In this document: in pieces, positions 5,145-13,330 of the stretch
How positions within the stretch are numbered: the first letter of the stretch is position 1
Layout: each line of letters starts with the position of its first letter
IMG/VR virus record: IMGVR_UViG_3300043803_000755
Span: 1 to 21,610 of that record
Source: a virus
Direction: 5' to 3' (one strand)
Length of the DNA stretch: 21,610 nucleotides
Notes under the pieces: model-generated
The model's input: only the letters and a program-made list of their open reading frames with translations
What the model was told of the DNA's origin: nothing
Databases searched by the model: none
Translations under genes and position numbers: made by a program

Positions 5145-6938
5145 CTAGTTGTAACGGAACTCGAAACGATTGGCACGGAAGCGCGCGTAATTGTTCCCGA
5201 ATCCATTTGCCAATGTCGATTGTGCGATGATTGTAATCGCGTCGTTTGTCCCGTCAGCCGATGTCGGCCCGCCAGAAACAGTTGCGACTGTCGTGCCTGA
5301 AGAGTTAATCACATTCAATGTGCCGGAACTTACGTCGAGCGTGATGATGTCAGGCGTGTTGATGTTTGCAGGGGTTCCATAGATGTAAGCGCCTCCTCCA
5401 TAGGTGACCGCTGTGACACGATTGTTTCCACCCGACTTATCAAATCGGATTCCATATCCCCCGGTGGTTACAGGCGGGTCTGCGCCAGATGGTGCCGATC
5501 CAGCCGGATTTGAACCGATCCATATCCAGACGACTCCGTCACCATCCAGTGCTAGCTGACTAACGCCAAATCGAAATCTAAATTTTTGATTCCAGCTGAT
5601 TTCGGCTTCGTTCCCCAGATATGGAAGGAAGCCTTGGTTGTTGGCTGCGGCGAACATGTATCCGGCAAGACTGGCGGTGCCGGTTGTTCCGGTGATCAAC
5701 TGCATCGTCACGTCTTGCAGTCCGCGAGTCGGCGTGCCTGTGTTGTAATTTGCGAGAATCATGGATGAGTTGAACGGCAAGTAGTTATATCCTACCAATC
5801 CTTCAACATCGGCGCGTGTCACCAAGCTTGTGGCAGCAGCCGACCCGGTTCCCGACGATGTCGGCCTTGTCGTCGAAGAGAAGCTCCACGCGCCGGATGC
5901 GGTTATTGATGTAATTGCGCCGATCTTGGTTGTGACGTATGCCCACAGATTTGCGAGAGTCAACCGCTTGATCGCACTGGACGCAGCGCTATCAGCAATC
6001 GCGACAAGATCGGCATCGACCGCAGTTGTTTTCTCTGTGGCGGATGCAACGCCGGGGAAGAGGTTGCCGATGGCGTTGTCCGCTGTGCTTGCGCCTGTTC
6101 CGCCGTCAGCAATGGCAAGGTCTGTAATCCCGGATATGCTGCCGCCGGTGATTGTGACGTTGTTTGCGTTCTGGCTTGCGATTGTCCCGGCATTGGTAAT
6201 GTCAGAAAGAACATGCGTGTGGACCGTGGCCGCCGCACCGATCTCGGTGAGTGATGGCACTTGCGTTGGCCGCACGAAAAGCGTGCCGTTGTTCGCGGAT
6301 GCTGATACGACAACCGCAACGACGACGTAGCCGCCCGCGGTTGGCGCGACGTTGGTCAGGTTGGCGCTGCCGGTCACGGCGTAGATGATATTCCCGCTTG
6401 CCCAGCTTTGGCCGTAGTTTCCGCCGTTGGTCTGGATGCCTTTGATCTTCCCGAAATGCGTCACATAACCTGTGCCTTCCGCGCCGGTGATCGCCATCGT
6501 CGCGATGCCCATGAATGCTTTCGGATCTGTGCCGTCCCACGGCTTCACGCGAAGCTTACCGCTGTTCCCGACGGTCCCCGAATACATTACCGGCGCGCCT
6601 TTTGCGATAGTCGTGCCGGTGTTGTTCTCGACGTGATAAAGCGTCTTCTCGCCGATCTCGAGCAGCGTGTCGCCTTTGAGCCGCAGCGATAGTGTCTCTT
6701 CATCTTGGAACCATGTCAGTTCGCCAAGGTTCTGCGGCTCGCCGTTCGTGGTCGTAAACGGCACGATGTCGATGGTCCCGGTCAGTGCGTTCCACTCGGT
6801 GACGCCCATCTGGCCCTGCGGCCCGGTTTCGCCTTGGATTCCCTGGATGCCTTGGATGCCCTGCGGCCCGCGTCGGTCAAGGTTGACGGTGTATGCCGTC
6901 GATCCGCTGCCGGTGATGACTGTGACTTGCGTGGACAT
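5145..6938 (-). CDS. Tail fibre/receptor-binding protein with collagen-like segment, 597 aa
   Basis: A short beta N-terminus (MSTQVTVITGSGSTAY) leads into seven Gly-X-Y triplets at residues 24-45 (GPQGIQGIQGIQGETGPQG), a trimeric collagen-like stalk. Residues about 50-235 are beta-rich. At about 245-300 a repeat-like region (HVLSDITNAG, NNVTITGGSISGITDLAIADGGTG) is typical of phage fibre shafts. The C-terminal ~200 residues look like a beta-sandwich tip with Trp/Gly-rich strands (DGDGVVWIWIGSNPAG), ending ARFRANRFEFRYN, and probably contact the host surface. It is the largest distal gene and the last structural gene before lysis. The stop of the preceding gene is separated from its ATG by one base. 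Confidence 0.85.
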   Translation of the reverse strand: MSTQVTVITGSGSTAYTVNLDRRGPQGIQGIQGIQGETGPQGQMGVTEWNALTGTIDIVPFTTTNGEPQNLGELTWFQDEETLSLRLKGDTLLEIGEKTLYHVENNTGTTIAKGAPVMYSGTVGNSGKLRVKPWDGTDPKAFMGIATMAITGAEGTGYVTHFGKIKGIQTNGGNYGQSWASGNIIYAVTGSANLTNVAPTAGGYVVVAVVVSASANNGTLFVRPTQVPSLTEIGAAATVHTHVLSDITNAGTIASQNANNVTITGGSISGITDLAIADGGTGASTADNAIGNLFPGVASATEKTTAVDADLVAIADSAASSAIKRLTLANLWAYVTTKIGAITSITASGAWSFSSTTRPTSSGTGSAAATSLVTRADVEGLVGYNYLPFNSSMILANYNTGTPTRGLQDVTMQLITGTTGTASLAGYMFAAANNQGFLPYLGNEAEISWNQKFRFRFGVSQLALDGDGVVWIWIGSNPAGSAPSGADPPVTTGGYGIRFDKSGGNNRVTAVTYGGGAYIYGTPANINTPDIITLDVSSGTLNVINSSGTTVATVSGGPTSADGTNDAITIIAQSTLANGFGNNYARFRANRFEFRYN

Positions 6939-6939
6939 G

Positions 6940-7305
6940 TTATAATATCGGATCAGGATTGATTTGCAGGCTGCCGATGATCACGGGTTTCTTCACGCCG
7001 TCCGCATCGGTGGTTTCCAAGGCCCATGAGTAATTGCCAGCGGAAAGCGATAGGATGCGCGGGTCAACCGTGATGTCCCATGCGCGGGCGGCGGTATTGT
7101 TGAGTGTCACTTGCCCGGCGGTCGCGCTGGTGAGCGTGAGAGCGGCAGTGCCGGATTCCGACTGAAGCTGGAATGCCGCGCTGGATAGCACGGCGTCGAA
7201 CTCGGTGGAGTCGGTCGAGTCAATTCGCCACGTCAGCCCCGGCCATGTGCAGGTGCTGAACGTCGGCGGAAGCTCGATGAAGGGTGGTGTAAGTTGGCAG
7301 GACAT
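6940..7305 (-). CDS. Baseplate-upper-protein-like tail protein, 121 aa
   Basis: The sequence has the shape of the N-terminal domain of phage baseplate upper proteins. An early W-x-W-R-I strand (CTWPGLTWRIDSTDSTEFD) is followed by alternating strands with TLTSATAGQVTLNN, then the typical LSAGNYSWALETTDADGVKKPVIIGSLQI ending. It probably links the fibre to the tail tip. The gene sits directly between the 293-aa structural gene and the fibre, with 1-2 nt gaps on each side, so translation is likely coupled. Confidence 0.6.
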   Translation of the reverse strand: MSCQLTPPFIELPPTFSTCTWPGLTWRIDSTDSTEFDAVLSSAAFQLQSESGTAALTLTSATAGQVTLNNTAARAWDITVDPRILSLSAGNYSWALETTDADGVKKPVIIGSLQINPDPIL

Positions 7306-7307
7306 GG

Positions 7308-8189
7308 TTATTGGCCGATCACTGTGATGGTGAGAATGGCGGGGCCGTTGGCGTTAGCTGTGTATGGGTTATCGATCATGCAATCTATTGATTCTTTCAT
7401 TGCTAGAAGCACATACATTTGCCCGTTCATTTTTATTACTTCCTCGCTGTCTCCGTTGATTGCTATTACAGCGTTCGATCTGTTTTCAAAAAGCACAGCC
7501 TTTGTGTCCAATGGCGTAATATCCACGCCCTCAAAGTCTTTACCGTCGCCGTCGACGATGTAAACTCCGCTGGTGGCGACGCCTGCCGTGGTGTTGGCGC
7601 TCGTTGCCGCTGGCGTGATACCAGTGCATGTCCCGTTGTTAAGGCTGATGTTCAGGTTCGCGTCATTGTCAAGGCGGATCGGAATGCTTGTGACTCCGTC
7701 CGATAGAGTTGAAATAGGCTTGCGGGTCAAAATGATGTCGGCGCTAGTGCCGGAAACATCGAACCGCTGAGCGATTGTCGCATTGGCTGCCAGCGCGGTC
7801 CGCACCTTGGCGGCCCATTGCGCTGCTGTGTCGTTGAGCGCCACCGCCACGTTGAGCGTGAGCGGGCTGCCTGCCATGCCGGTGGATGTGACCACCACGG
7901 CGGCATTGCCTGCCAGTGTGATCGTTCCGGCGGCTGTGGCAGTCTCGACCTGCTGGGCTCCTGCCACGAATGCCGTGGTGCCGGTGGTGTCGCCGTCTGT
8001 CAGGTCGAAAACGAAATCCGTAGCTGTGTCTGAGGTGATGAATCCACGCAGCGAATAAGCGACGTTCGCGCCGGTCAGCGGGATCACCGTATTCCCGACG
8101 CCGATCTGCACGTCGTTGGTCACGTTCGTCCCGGTGGGTGTCGCGGATGCCCGTAGCCCGACAAATGCCTGCGCCTGCGTGAGGTTCAT
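7308..8189 (-). CDS. Putative distal tail structural protein, 293 aa
   Basis: The sequence is beta-rich and Thr/Ala/Asn-rich with no enzymatic motif. Examples are GVGNTVIPLTGANVAYSL, TATAAGTITLAGNAAVVV and KMNGQMYVLLAMKESIDCMI. The middle (residues about 100-150, LNVAVALNDTAAQWAAKV) recalls a repeated fold seen in phage tail adaptors. I cannot name a family. Gene order (tape measure, three unknowns, this gene, BppU-like, fibre) places it in the tail tip or baseplate. The ATG at 8189 is preceded by TTGACA exactly 13 nt upstream and AAGGGC immediately upstream. Part of the 3' half (about 7360-7520) is noticeably more AT-rich than its neighbours. Confidence 0.65.
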   Translation of the reverse strand: MNLTQAQAFVGLRASATPTGTNVTNDVQIGVGNTVIPLTGANVAYSLRGFITSDTATDFVFDLTDGDTTGTTAFVAGAQQVETATAAGTITLAGNAAVVVTSTGMAGSPLTLNVAVALNDTAAQWAAKVRTALAANATIAQRFDVSGTSADIILTRKPISTLSDGVTSIPIRLDNDANLNISLNNGTCTGITPAATSANTTAGVATSGVYIVDGDGKDFEGVDITPLDTKAVLFENRSNAVIAINGDSEEVIKMNGQMYVLLAMKESIDCMIDNPYTANANGPAILTITVIGQ

Positions 8190-8208
8190 GCCCTTGGCAG
8201 GGTGTCAA
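8190..8208 (-). promoter_or_regulatory. TTGACA-N13-ATG start element (copy A, distal tail gene)
   Basis: On the minus strand, TTGACA (8208-8203) is followed by CCCTGCCAAGGGC and then ATG at 8189. The same hexamer at the same 13-nt distance precedes three other starts, and a fifth copy lies at 14 nt. It is too close to the ATG to be the -35 box of a promoter for this gene. Confidence 0.6.
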
Positions 8209-8211
8209 AAA

Positions 8212-8964
8212 TCAGGGGACCATGAACTCGACTTCGGTCGTGATCGCCACCGAGCTGGTGTCCCAGCCTGTCCCGTCGACGTTGTGCGTGTGGGTGAAAA
8301 CCTTGCCGCGCATGTCGCGTGCTTGAGCTTCGACGGTTGGCAGGTCATCGTCGGCGCGGTAGGCGGCCAGCACGGTGTCAACGCCCCAGGTGAGAATGTC
8401 CGCCGCGAACTTCTTCTCGGGCGCGCTGTCGTCGATGCTGGAGCGCGGCAGCGGGTCGATCACCTGCACGGTGTCGTTGATGTCCGTCACGCTGCCGTTC
8501 TGGTCGCGCTCGCCGATCTTTCCGGTGTAGGAGAGCAGCAGCACCGGAAACACGCGGACCATCGCTCGGCGCGGGTCCGGCGGCATGCGTAGCTGCGCTG
8601 GCGTAGAGGAAAACTCAGATGTGCCGCACAGCAACATGTAGCACTCGCCCGCTTGCAAGTCGTATTCCGGCTGCCAGTCGATCTGGTCCGGCACGAAAAT
8701 CCCCGGAGACGGCGGAAAGGCGCTATCGTCCGGCGAGGGTATCGCAACGCGGGACAGCGTGACCTCCTCGTCTAGCGTATACGTTTCCACAATGTCATCA
8801 GTGCCGTCGTCATACTCGCGGCTGCCGGTGATCTGGATGCGCACGCGGATCTCGTCATACCACGGCGAAGCCTCGATGCCGTTTCCAGCCAGCGGATCTC
8901 CGATGATATTGGCAAGGTCAACGAGACTGCCGCTGCTGCCGATGTCTTTGATCGGGATGCTCAT
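8212..8964 (-). CDS. Putative tail/baseplate protein, 250 aa
   Basis: I do not recognise the family. The protein is acidic and beta-rich, with segments such as SPWYDEIRVRIQITGSREYDDG, AGECYMLLCGTSEF and a C-terminal histidine/threonine strand (GKVFTHTHNVDGTGW). No catalytic signature, membrane segment or signal peptide is visible. I chose ATG at 8964 rather than 8973 because it overlaps the upstream stop as ATGA and is preceded by GGAGGG, one of the few good SD sequences in the late operon. Position after the tape measure suggests a distal tail component. Confidence 0.6.
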   Translation of the reverse strand: MSIPIKDIGSSGSLVDLANIIGDPLAGNGIEASPWYDEIRVRIQITGSREYDDGTDDIVETYTLDEEVTLSRVAIPSPDDSAFPPSPGIFVPDQIDWQPEYDLQAGECYMLLCGTSEFSSTPAQLRMPPDPRRAMVRVFPVLLLSYTGKIGERDQNGSVTDINDTVQVIDPLPRSSIDDSAPEKKFAADILTWGVDTVLAAYRADDDLPTVEAQARDMRGKVFTHTHNVDGTGWDTSSVAITTEVEFMVP

Positions 8965-9497
8965 ACCCTCCACCAGATGTTGACGCTTCCGAAGCTGGCG
9001 ACGTCGTAGTTTCCGCCATCGGTGACGTTGGTGATGGTCGCGATTCCGCCTGAGAACGCAATCTCGGCAATGCGGCGGTAGGACGTGAACCCGGTCGGCG
9101 CGATCGTCGGGCCGCCGTCGGTTGTTTCGACCGTCGCCACATGCGCATCAGGCGAGCCGTAGGTGGTGGCGATCTTGAGATAGATCGTGGTGGCCGTCGT
9201 GATGGTCAGCTCCGGCGGTGGATCATCGTCGAGCGCATCGCCGCCGAGCGTCACCATCGTGCCGTTGATAAGTCCCGGCACGACGCGGATCGTGTCCAAG
9301 TCGTTGCCGGGGATAACGGTCAGCGGCCTTGGCGGGGTGGATGCCGCAGCACCGCCCGGTTGCTTGGTCACAATAACGGGTCGATCACGCAGCGCGACGA
9401 TGGCCTTGCGGACGTCCGATGAAAACCTGCCGAGCCACTGCGGACTGGTGATGACCGACGGAATCGGGATTGGAAGTTTTCCGTTGCGTGCGCTCAT
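8961..9497 (-). CDS. Putative tail protein, 178 aa
   Basis: A basic, proline-containing N-terminus (MSARNGKLPIPIPSVITSPQW) with an RFSSDVRKAIVALRDRPVIV helix/strand is followed by beta-rich, Asp/Gly/Thr sequence ending GSVNIWWRV. I do not recognise a family. The start at 9497 is preferred over 9554, which would overlap the upstream gene by about 50 nt. The chosen start lies 4 nt after the upstream stop (9502-9504), and the stop overlaps the next start as ATGA. It is probably part of the tail tip. Confidence 0.55.
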   Translation of the reverse strand: MSARNGKLPIPIPSVITSPQWLGRFSSDVRKAIVALRDRPVIVTKQPGGAAASTPPRPLTVIPGNDLDTIRVVPGLINGTMVTLGGDALDDDPPPELTITTATTIYLKIATTYGSPDAHVATVETTDGGPTIAPTGFTSYRRIAEIAFSGGIATITNVTDGGNYDVASFGSVNIWWRV

Positions 9498-9501
9498 GCT
9501 G

Positions 9502-10347
9502 TTAGCTGTAAAGGAATGCGTCCCAGCCTTCGCGCTCGGATAGCGTCCATTCAATCGTCGTCTGGTAAAGCTCGCCGCGCTGCTCTTGCGATGCGCTGGT
9601 CAATAGCCAGTTGCGGTCGCCGGATACGTTCGGCGGGTTGCCGCGCGGTGTCGCCACCTTGCTGAGTAAGTTCAGCTGCGAGGCGGTCATGCCTTCGTTC
9701 CCCTGCGTCGTCTCCGTCCATGTTATAGACGTCGAAAGGTATGTTTTGATTCCAGCAGAAATGCGGCGGGCGAACTCTTGGGCGTCTGCGCCAAGCGTGA
9801 TCGTGGTATTGTCTGACCATTTCAGCGCGTTAAAGCTGGCAGCCCAGCTAAATCCATCGGCAACCTCGTAGTCTCCGACTTCGGTGTAATTGTAATTCGC
9901 CTTTAGCTTCCCGTCGAACAATTCGCCAAGCGCGTATTTCTCCGGGTCGGTCAGGTCTTTCCACTTGGGATGCTCGGTCAGATCAAGCTCCGCAATCCTT
10001 CCCTCCAGCCGATACGTCGACTCGATGCCCGTGCCGAGGTTTTCTTCGTCGTATTGTGCGCCCGCCGCCCCTGCGTAGTTCACCGTGACCATGCATGTCC
10101 CGGCCTCGCCGTATTTCACGCTGCGGCTTTCGACGACAAGAAAGTTAAAGATCGCCGGGATGGTGCTGTCAGCCACGATGGCGAAGGTTCCAGGCTTGAA
10201 CTGGTTGGAAACCGTCGTGCTGGAAAACGTGCTGGCCAGCATGTAATACTCCCGCGTAGCCGTCCATCCGCCTTGCTGGTCTTGCGTGGCGGTAAATTCC
10301 CCGAGCGGGATGACTTCGCCTGTTGTGAGTCCGATTTGTGTGGCCAT
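9502..10347 (-). CDS. Putative distal tail protein, 281 aa
   Basis: This is the first gene after the tape measure. The sequence is beta-rich and aromatic (QQGGWTATREYYMLASTF, FNFLVVESRSVKYGEAGTCMVTV, ELYQTTIEWTLSEREGWDAFLY) with no enzyme motif. In lambda-like phages this slot holds the distal-tail/gpM-L type proteins, which is the basis for the call; I cannot identify the family from sequence. It has no SD; CCCCACCCGCTAAATC precedes ATG, another G-poor leader. It is spaced 3 bp from the tape measure stop. Confidence 0.6.
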   Translation of the reverse strand: MATQIGLTTGEVIPLGEFTATQDQQGGWTATREYYMLASTFSSTTVSNQFKPGTFAIVADSTIPAIFNFLVVESRSVKYGEAGTCMVTVNYAGAAGAQYDEENLGTGIESTYRLEGRIAELDLTEHPKWKDLTDPEKYALGELFDGKLKANYNYTEVGDYEVADGFSWAASFNALKWSDNTTITLGADAQEFARRISAGIKTYLSTSITWTETTQGNEGMTASQLNLLSKVATPRGNPPNVSGDRNWLLTSASQEQRGELYQTTIEWTLSEREGWDAFLYS

Positions 10348-10350
10348 GAT

Positions 10351-11646
10351 TTAGCGGGTGGGGAATGTGGTGCCTCTGGTGTTTTGCTCGACCTTGCTCA
10401 TCACCTCGATGAGCCTGCGCCCGGTTTCGTCGCGGAGTGATGATGACTCGCCCGGTGCGGCTTGCCGGAATGTTTGGCCGTTCGGATCGACGCGGCGGAA
10501 GTTCGCGTCGTAAGTCAACTCGGCCATCATGCTGGCAAACTGGTTTTGCATCTCGCGCATTGCCACGCGGGACTCAAATCCGGTCACGGTTGCGTTTGCC
10601 TCTGATGCGCGTGTTCCAAATTCTGCCTTTCCGAATACCTTATCAAGTCCGGTTGCGCTGCCCCAGAAGTTCGCGCTCCCTTGGAAGCCTTGGAAAACCT
10701 TCGTGCCGATGCCGCGCATGGTGGCACCGAATGCAACGCCGAACCCTTTCCCAATGGTCATTCCGATAAACTCGCCAATCGCCATCAGCTTCGCCGTGTC
10801 GCCATTCACCGCGTCGGCGATGGTGTTGGACACCGCATTCCCTATTCTCGCGGCGGCTTCCTTCAGCCTTGGAAGCTGGTCGATTAGTCCTTGCGCCATC
10901 CTGTCGAACTGGTCGGACAACGGCTTGCCGACTTCATCGCGGAGTTGCTCGAAAGCGCGGGACATGCGCTCGGACCCGTTGGCGGTGGCGGCTGCGGTGC
11001 CTTTCACCTGCCGCTCGACGGCGGATAGGACATTGCCCATGTATTCCGCCCGGTCTCCGGACTGCTCGAAAGCGGCTTTGATCTTGTCGATCTGGTCGGT
11101 CGTGAGCGTGCCAGTGCGGCGGAGAGCGGTCAGCCCGCGCTCGGGGTCGGACAGTGCCTTACCCAGCATCACCGCATTGGATTCCGCGCTGCCAAAACCG
11201 GTGGCGGCAAGGTCGATTGCTGCACGGGTGGCGCGGTCGAATGCGCCGTCCACGACGCCTGCGGTTTTCGCAAGATCGGCAAACGTCGCCAGCTTCGATT
11301 GAGTCATCGTGATCGACGCCGCGTCCACTCCTGTCAGCAGCTCGGTGGCGTCGGCCATCGCAAGCAAGCGGTCCGTCACCTTGTCCGCGCTGTTACCATA
11401 AAGGCCCATTTGGCGAACGACGTTCCGCAGTCGCGCCTCCTCCGTCTTGGCCTGCTCACCTTCCTTGACGAGACTCATGAACCCGCGCATGGCGTCGCCT
11501 GCGGCACGGATGCTCGCGCCAAGTGCTTTGAATGCGACAAGGCCGCCGACCATCACGTTGAGCGACGATAGCCGGCCCTTCACGCCCTTCATCGTGCGCT
11601 CGAACTGTGACGCATCCGCGCCGACTTTTACTTTGATCCCGGCCAT
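10351..11646 (-). CDS. Tail tape measure protein, 431 aa
   Basis: It opens MAGIKVKVGADASQFERTM, the classic tape-measure N-terminus, followed by long Ala-rich helices. A hydrophobic Gly-rich region (about 31-55, LNVMVGGLVAFKALGASI) and a second one (about 290-320, MAIGEFIGMTIGKGFGVAFG) resemble the usual internal hydrophobic stretches. At 431 residues it is short for the family, predicting a short flexible tail of perhaps 60-70 nm by the usual about 0.15 nm per residue rule. It directly follows the chaperone frameshift pair, as in lambda. The start has TTGACA 13 nt upstream. Confidence 0.85.
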   Translation of the reverse strand: MAGIKVKVGADASQFERTMKGVKGRLSSLNVMVGGLVAFKALGASIRAAGDAMRGFMSLVKEGEQAKTEEARLRNVVRQMGLYGNSADKVTDRLLAMADATELLTGVDAASITMTQSKLATFADLAKTAGVVDGAFDRATRAAIDLAATGFGSAESNAVMLGKALSDPERGLTALRRTGTLTTDQIDKIKAAFEQSGDRAEYMGNVLSAVERQVKGTAAATANGSERMSRAFEQLRDEVGKPLSDQFDRMAQGLIDQLPRLKEAAARIGNAVSNTIADAVNGDTAKLMAIGEFIGMTIGKGFGVAFGATMRGIGTKVFQGFQGSANFWGSATGLDKVFGKAEFGTRASEANATVTGFESRVAMREMQNQFASMMAELTYDANFRRVDPNGQTFRQAAPGESSSLRDETGRRLIEVMSKVEQNTRGTTFPTR

Positions 11647-11665
11647 GACTATGGGTCGTTGTCAA
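11647..11665 (-). promoter_or_regulatory. TTGACA-N13-ATG start element (copy E, tape measure)
   Basis: TTGACA at 11665-11660 on the minus strand lies 13 nt before ATG 11646. Here the hexamer is inside the last codons of the chaperone extension (ATT GAC AAC), yet spacing to the start is identical to copies A, C and D. The intervening bases differ (ACGACCCATAGTC), so only the hexamer and spacing are shared. Confidence 0.55.
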
Positions 11666-11897
11666 TTTCGCCAAAGATGCCTTTCAACCGCTCGGACAGC
11701 GGCACGTCCGGCGCGTCGAACTTGATGCGGCGGCGGATCGTCGGCAGGCCACGGCGGTGCATGATCGCGTGGGCGAGCTGCTGCACTTGGTCTATCGGCA
11801 TGTCCATGGTGGTTTGCGCGTTCCAGCCGTATTCGGATGCGATCATGTCCACGATCTGCGCGGTCGGCTCCGGCGGGTCACACGGCGGGCCTGCTAC
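11649..11897 (-). CDS. Tail assembly chaperone C-terminal extension (gpT-like), expressed by -1 frameshift
   Basis: This frame continues the upstream 104-aa gpG-like gene after a -1 slip on GGGAAAG (11903-11897). The extension reads VAGPPCDPPEPTAQI, then VDMIASEYGWNAQTTMDMPI and on to GEIDNDP, giving a fusion of about 186 aa. The segment ASEYGWNAQTTMDMPIDQVQQLAHAI is typical of the second half of tail chaperones, which recruits tube and tape measure. A free-standing start would have to be the GTG at 11852 or a later ATG, none with a convincing SD. Lambda uses the same heptamer to make gpGT. Confidence 0.8.
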   Translation of the reverse strand, partial: VAGPPCDPPEPTAQIVDMIASEYGWNAQTTMDMPIDQVQQLAHAIMHRRGLPTIRRRIKFDAPDVPLSERLKGIFGEIDNDP

Positions 11898-12208
11898 TTT
11901 CCCGGCGTGGATTCGATCACGACTTCAGCTTCCTCCCGGCGGGCCATTACGCGGGTGACATAGTCCGTCACGGCGTCAACTTCGGCGTCGGTCATGTCGA
12001 TGAATGCGACATCTATCTCGTCTGCGGTCGGCAGGCTGTTGCCGTAGCTAATCGCCCGGTAAGCGCCGACCATCTCGACGGTGTCGAGCGTCAGGCCAGC
12101 GCGGGCGACCGCGCGGTTGATGAGCAGAAGGGTCTTCTGCGATAGCGGCAGATACCCAGCGGGTGGCGTGTCAACGAATGCGTCTGTTTCAGTTTTCATG
12201 GTTGTCAT
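11894..12208 (-). CDS. Tail assembly chaperone (gpG-like), 104 aa
   Basis: This small, acidic, mostly helical protein (LSQKTLLLINRAVARAGLTL, DMTDAEVDAVTDYVTRVMARREEAE) occupies the position of lambda gpG between tail tube and tape measure. Its last codons are CCG GGA AAG TAG, so the slippery heptamer lies directly on the stop codon and links it to the downstream frame. The start at 12208 overlaps the stop of the upstream gene as ATGA; ATG 12199 is an in-frame alternative. It probably coats the tape measure before tube polymerisation. Confidence 0.8.
   Translation of the reverse strand: MTTMKTETDAFVDTPPAGYLPLSQKTLLLINRAVARAGLTLDTVEMVGAYRAISYGNSLPTADEIDVAFIDMTDAEVDAVTDYVTRVMARREEAEVVIESTPGK
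11897..11903 (-). promoter_or_regulatory. GGGAAAG programmed -1 frameshift site
   Basis: In the zero frame the codons are CCG GGA AAG followed by UAG, giving the X XXY YYZ arrangement G GGA AAG. After slippage the ribosome reads GGG AAA then GTA. The same heptamer is used in phage lambda gene G/T. The -1 frame is open for the next 82 codons. GC-rich sequence downstream may help pausing. Confidence 0.85.
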
Positions 12209-12912
12209 TTTTGGTAGAGTAGTTTTTCGAGCGTGTTCAAATCTTCCTTGGAGATATCCTTGCCGATGAGCGCGGATCGGCCACGGTGGGTGACGCGAGC
12301 GAACTGGGCCTTCTTGGCGACATCGACCATCGCTTCGTGACCTAGCACGGCCCCGCGCGCGTAGCTGATCGGCGCGTCCGGAAGCTTGGAGTAGAGCGTC
12401 GGGTCATCGTAGAGCGCGGCATCTGCGGCAGCGGCTTCGTGGAAGCACCAGGTTGTGACCTGGGGATTGCGAATCCAGCCAAGCAGGGGATGTCCGAGAG
12501 CGATCAGGACCGCGGCCTTGCGCGTGTTGGTGACCCGGCAGGCTGGCCCGTAATGCGCTTGCAGACCACGCCCGTGGTGGATCATCGCCTTGAGCGTGGA
12601 GAACTCGCGGAACGCATTGGCGCAGACCGTCACCGGGTCGTTCGGGTTGCGCTGCTGAAAAACCGTGTCGTGGAAAAGCCGCGCGATTTTCTGCGGCGAG
12701 TTGCCTGCAAGGTCGGGTTGGTGGAAATGCCAGATCACCCGCACGCCCTTGATGCCGTCGCCTGCCTGCGTGGAATACGGATTGGCCGGGTGCAGCGGCA
12801 CGTCCATCGCATAGATCGTCGCCGCACATGGCAGGTTGTCGACGTCGCCTGTTTGGCCATCGACAACCGAGAGCGAGTAGCGTGGAACCACGCTTGGTTT
12901 CATATATGCCAT
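12205..12912 (-). CDS. Hypothetical structural-region protein, 235 aa
   Basis: The gene lies between the tail tube and the chaperone pair. It has a beta-rich N-terminal half (PRYSLSVVDGQTGDVDN, GIKGVRVIWHFHQPDLAGN) and a helical C-terminal half (ISYARGAVLGHEAMVDVAKKAQ, KEDLNTLEKLLYQK). Many His, Cys and Trp residues are present but no motif I can name. It could be a tail-tube accessory or chaperone. The start is preceded by a CCCCCACCAATT leader without SD, and the stop overlaps the chaperone start as ATGA. Confidence 0.6.
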   Translation of the reverse strand: MAYMKPSVVPRYSLSVVDGQTGDVDNLPCAATIYAMDVPLHPANPYSTQAGDGIKGVRVIWHFHQPDLAGNSPQKIARLFHDTVFQQRNPNDPVTVCANAFREFSTLKAMIHHGRGLQAHYGPACRVTNTRKAAVLIALGHPLLGWIRNPQVTTWCFHEAAAADAALYDDPTLYSKLPDAPISYARGAVLGHEAMVDVAKKAQFARVTHRGRSALIGKDISKEDLNTLEKLLYQK

Positions 12913-12929
12913 AATTGGTGGGGGTCAGG

Positions 12930-13295
12930 TCAGGCGGTGATGCCGACGTGATTTTCAAACGCGACCTCGATGCGCACGTAATCCTCGTTGGTCTTGGTGA
13001 CCGAGACGCTCTCGACGATGGAGAGCGAGCCGACCGCGCCTTTCAGGTAATCGGTTGGGGCATCGGAAAGCGTGATGGACGCGGCGAGCGTGCCGGTGAA
13101 TGGCGTGTTGGTCGGCAGGAAGCCGGACAAGGTGCCTTCGATCCGCTCGTTGTAATACGCCTTGGCCACGGAGTCGCCGTCAGCATCCGCTATGACTTTC
13201 TTGTCCTGCGCGTAATTCCACGTCGATCCGTCCGAGATGATCCCGGTTTGCGTGGTCAGTCCGAAAGGGGCGGCGGTTCCAAATTGCGTTGCCAT
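12930..13295 (-). CDS. Putative major tail tube protein, 121 aa
   Basis: A small beta-rich protein with strands such as KKVIADADGDSVAKAYYNERIEGTLSG, TGTLAASITLSDAP and VGSLSIVESVSVTKTNEDYVRIEVAFEN. Size and strand pattern fit tail-tube/gpV-N-like monomers, and gene order (terminator upstream, chaperones and tape measure downstream) supports this. The call rests on order and beta content rather than a firm family match. Its ATG is preceded by TTGACA at 13 nt and AGGGGC immediately upstream. Confidence 0.55.
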   Translation of the reverse strand: MATQFGTAAPFGLTTQTGIISDGSTWNYAQDKKVIADADGDSVAKAYYNERIEGTLSGFLPTNTPFTGTLAASITLSDAPTDYLKGAVGSLSIVESVSVTKTNEDYVRIEVAFENHVGITA

Positions 13296-13314
13296 GCCCC
13301 TGCGGACATGTCAA
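13296..13314 (-). promoter_or_regulatory. TTGACA-N13-ATG start element (copy D, tail tube)
   Basis: TTGACA at 13314-13309, then TGTCCGCAGGGGC, then ATG 13295 on the minus strand. This copy is intergenic: the upstream gene has already stopped at 13331-13333. The sequence therefore is not explained by coding constraint. Confidence 0.65.
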
Positions 13315-13330
13315 ATCCAGCGCTTGCCTA

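Noticed and set aside
5145-6938. Diversity-generating retroelement target in the fibre
   Set aside because: No reverse transcriptase or template repeat is visible in the window, and I saw no duplicated copy of the fibre's 3' end.
8190-8208. TTGACA copies as ordinary -35 promoter boxes
   Set aside because: With ATG 13-14 nt later and no -10 at 17 bp, transcripts would start inside the genes; the constant distance to ATG points to translation instead.
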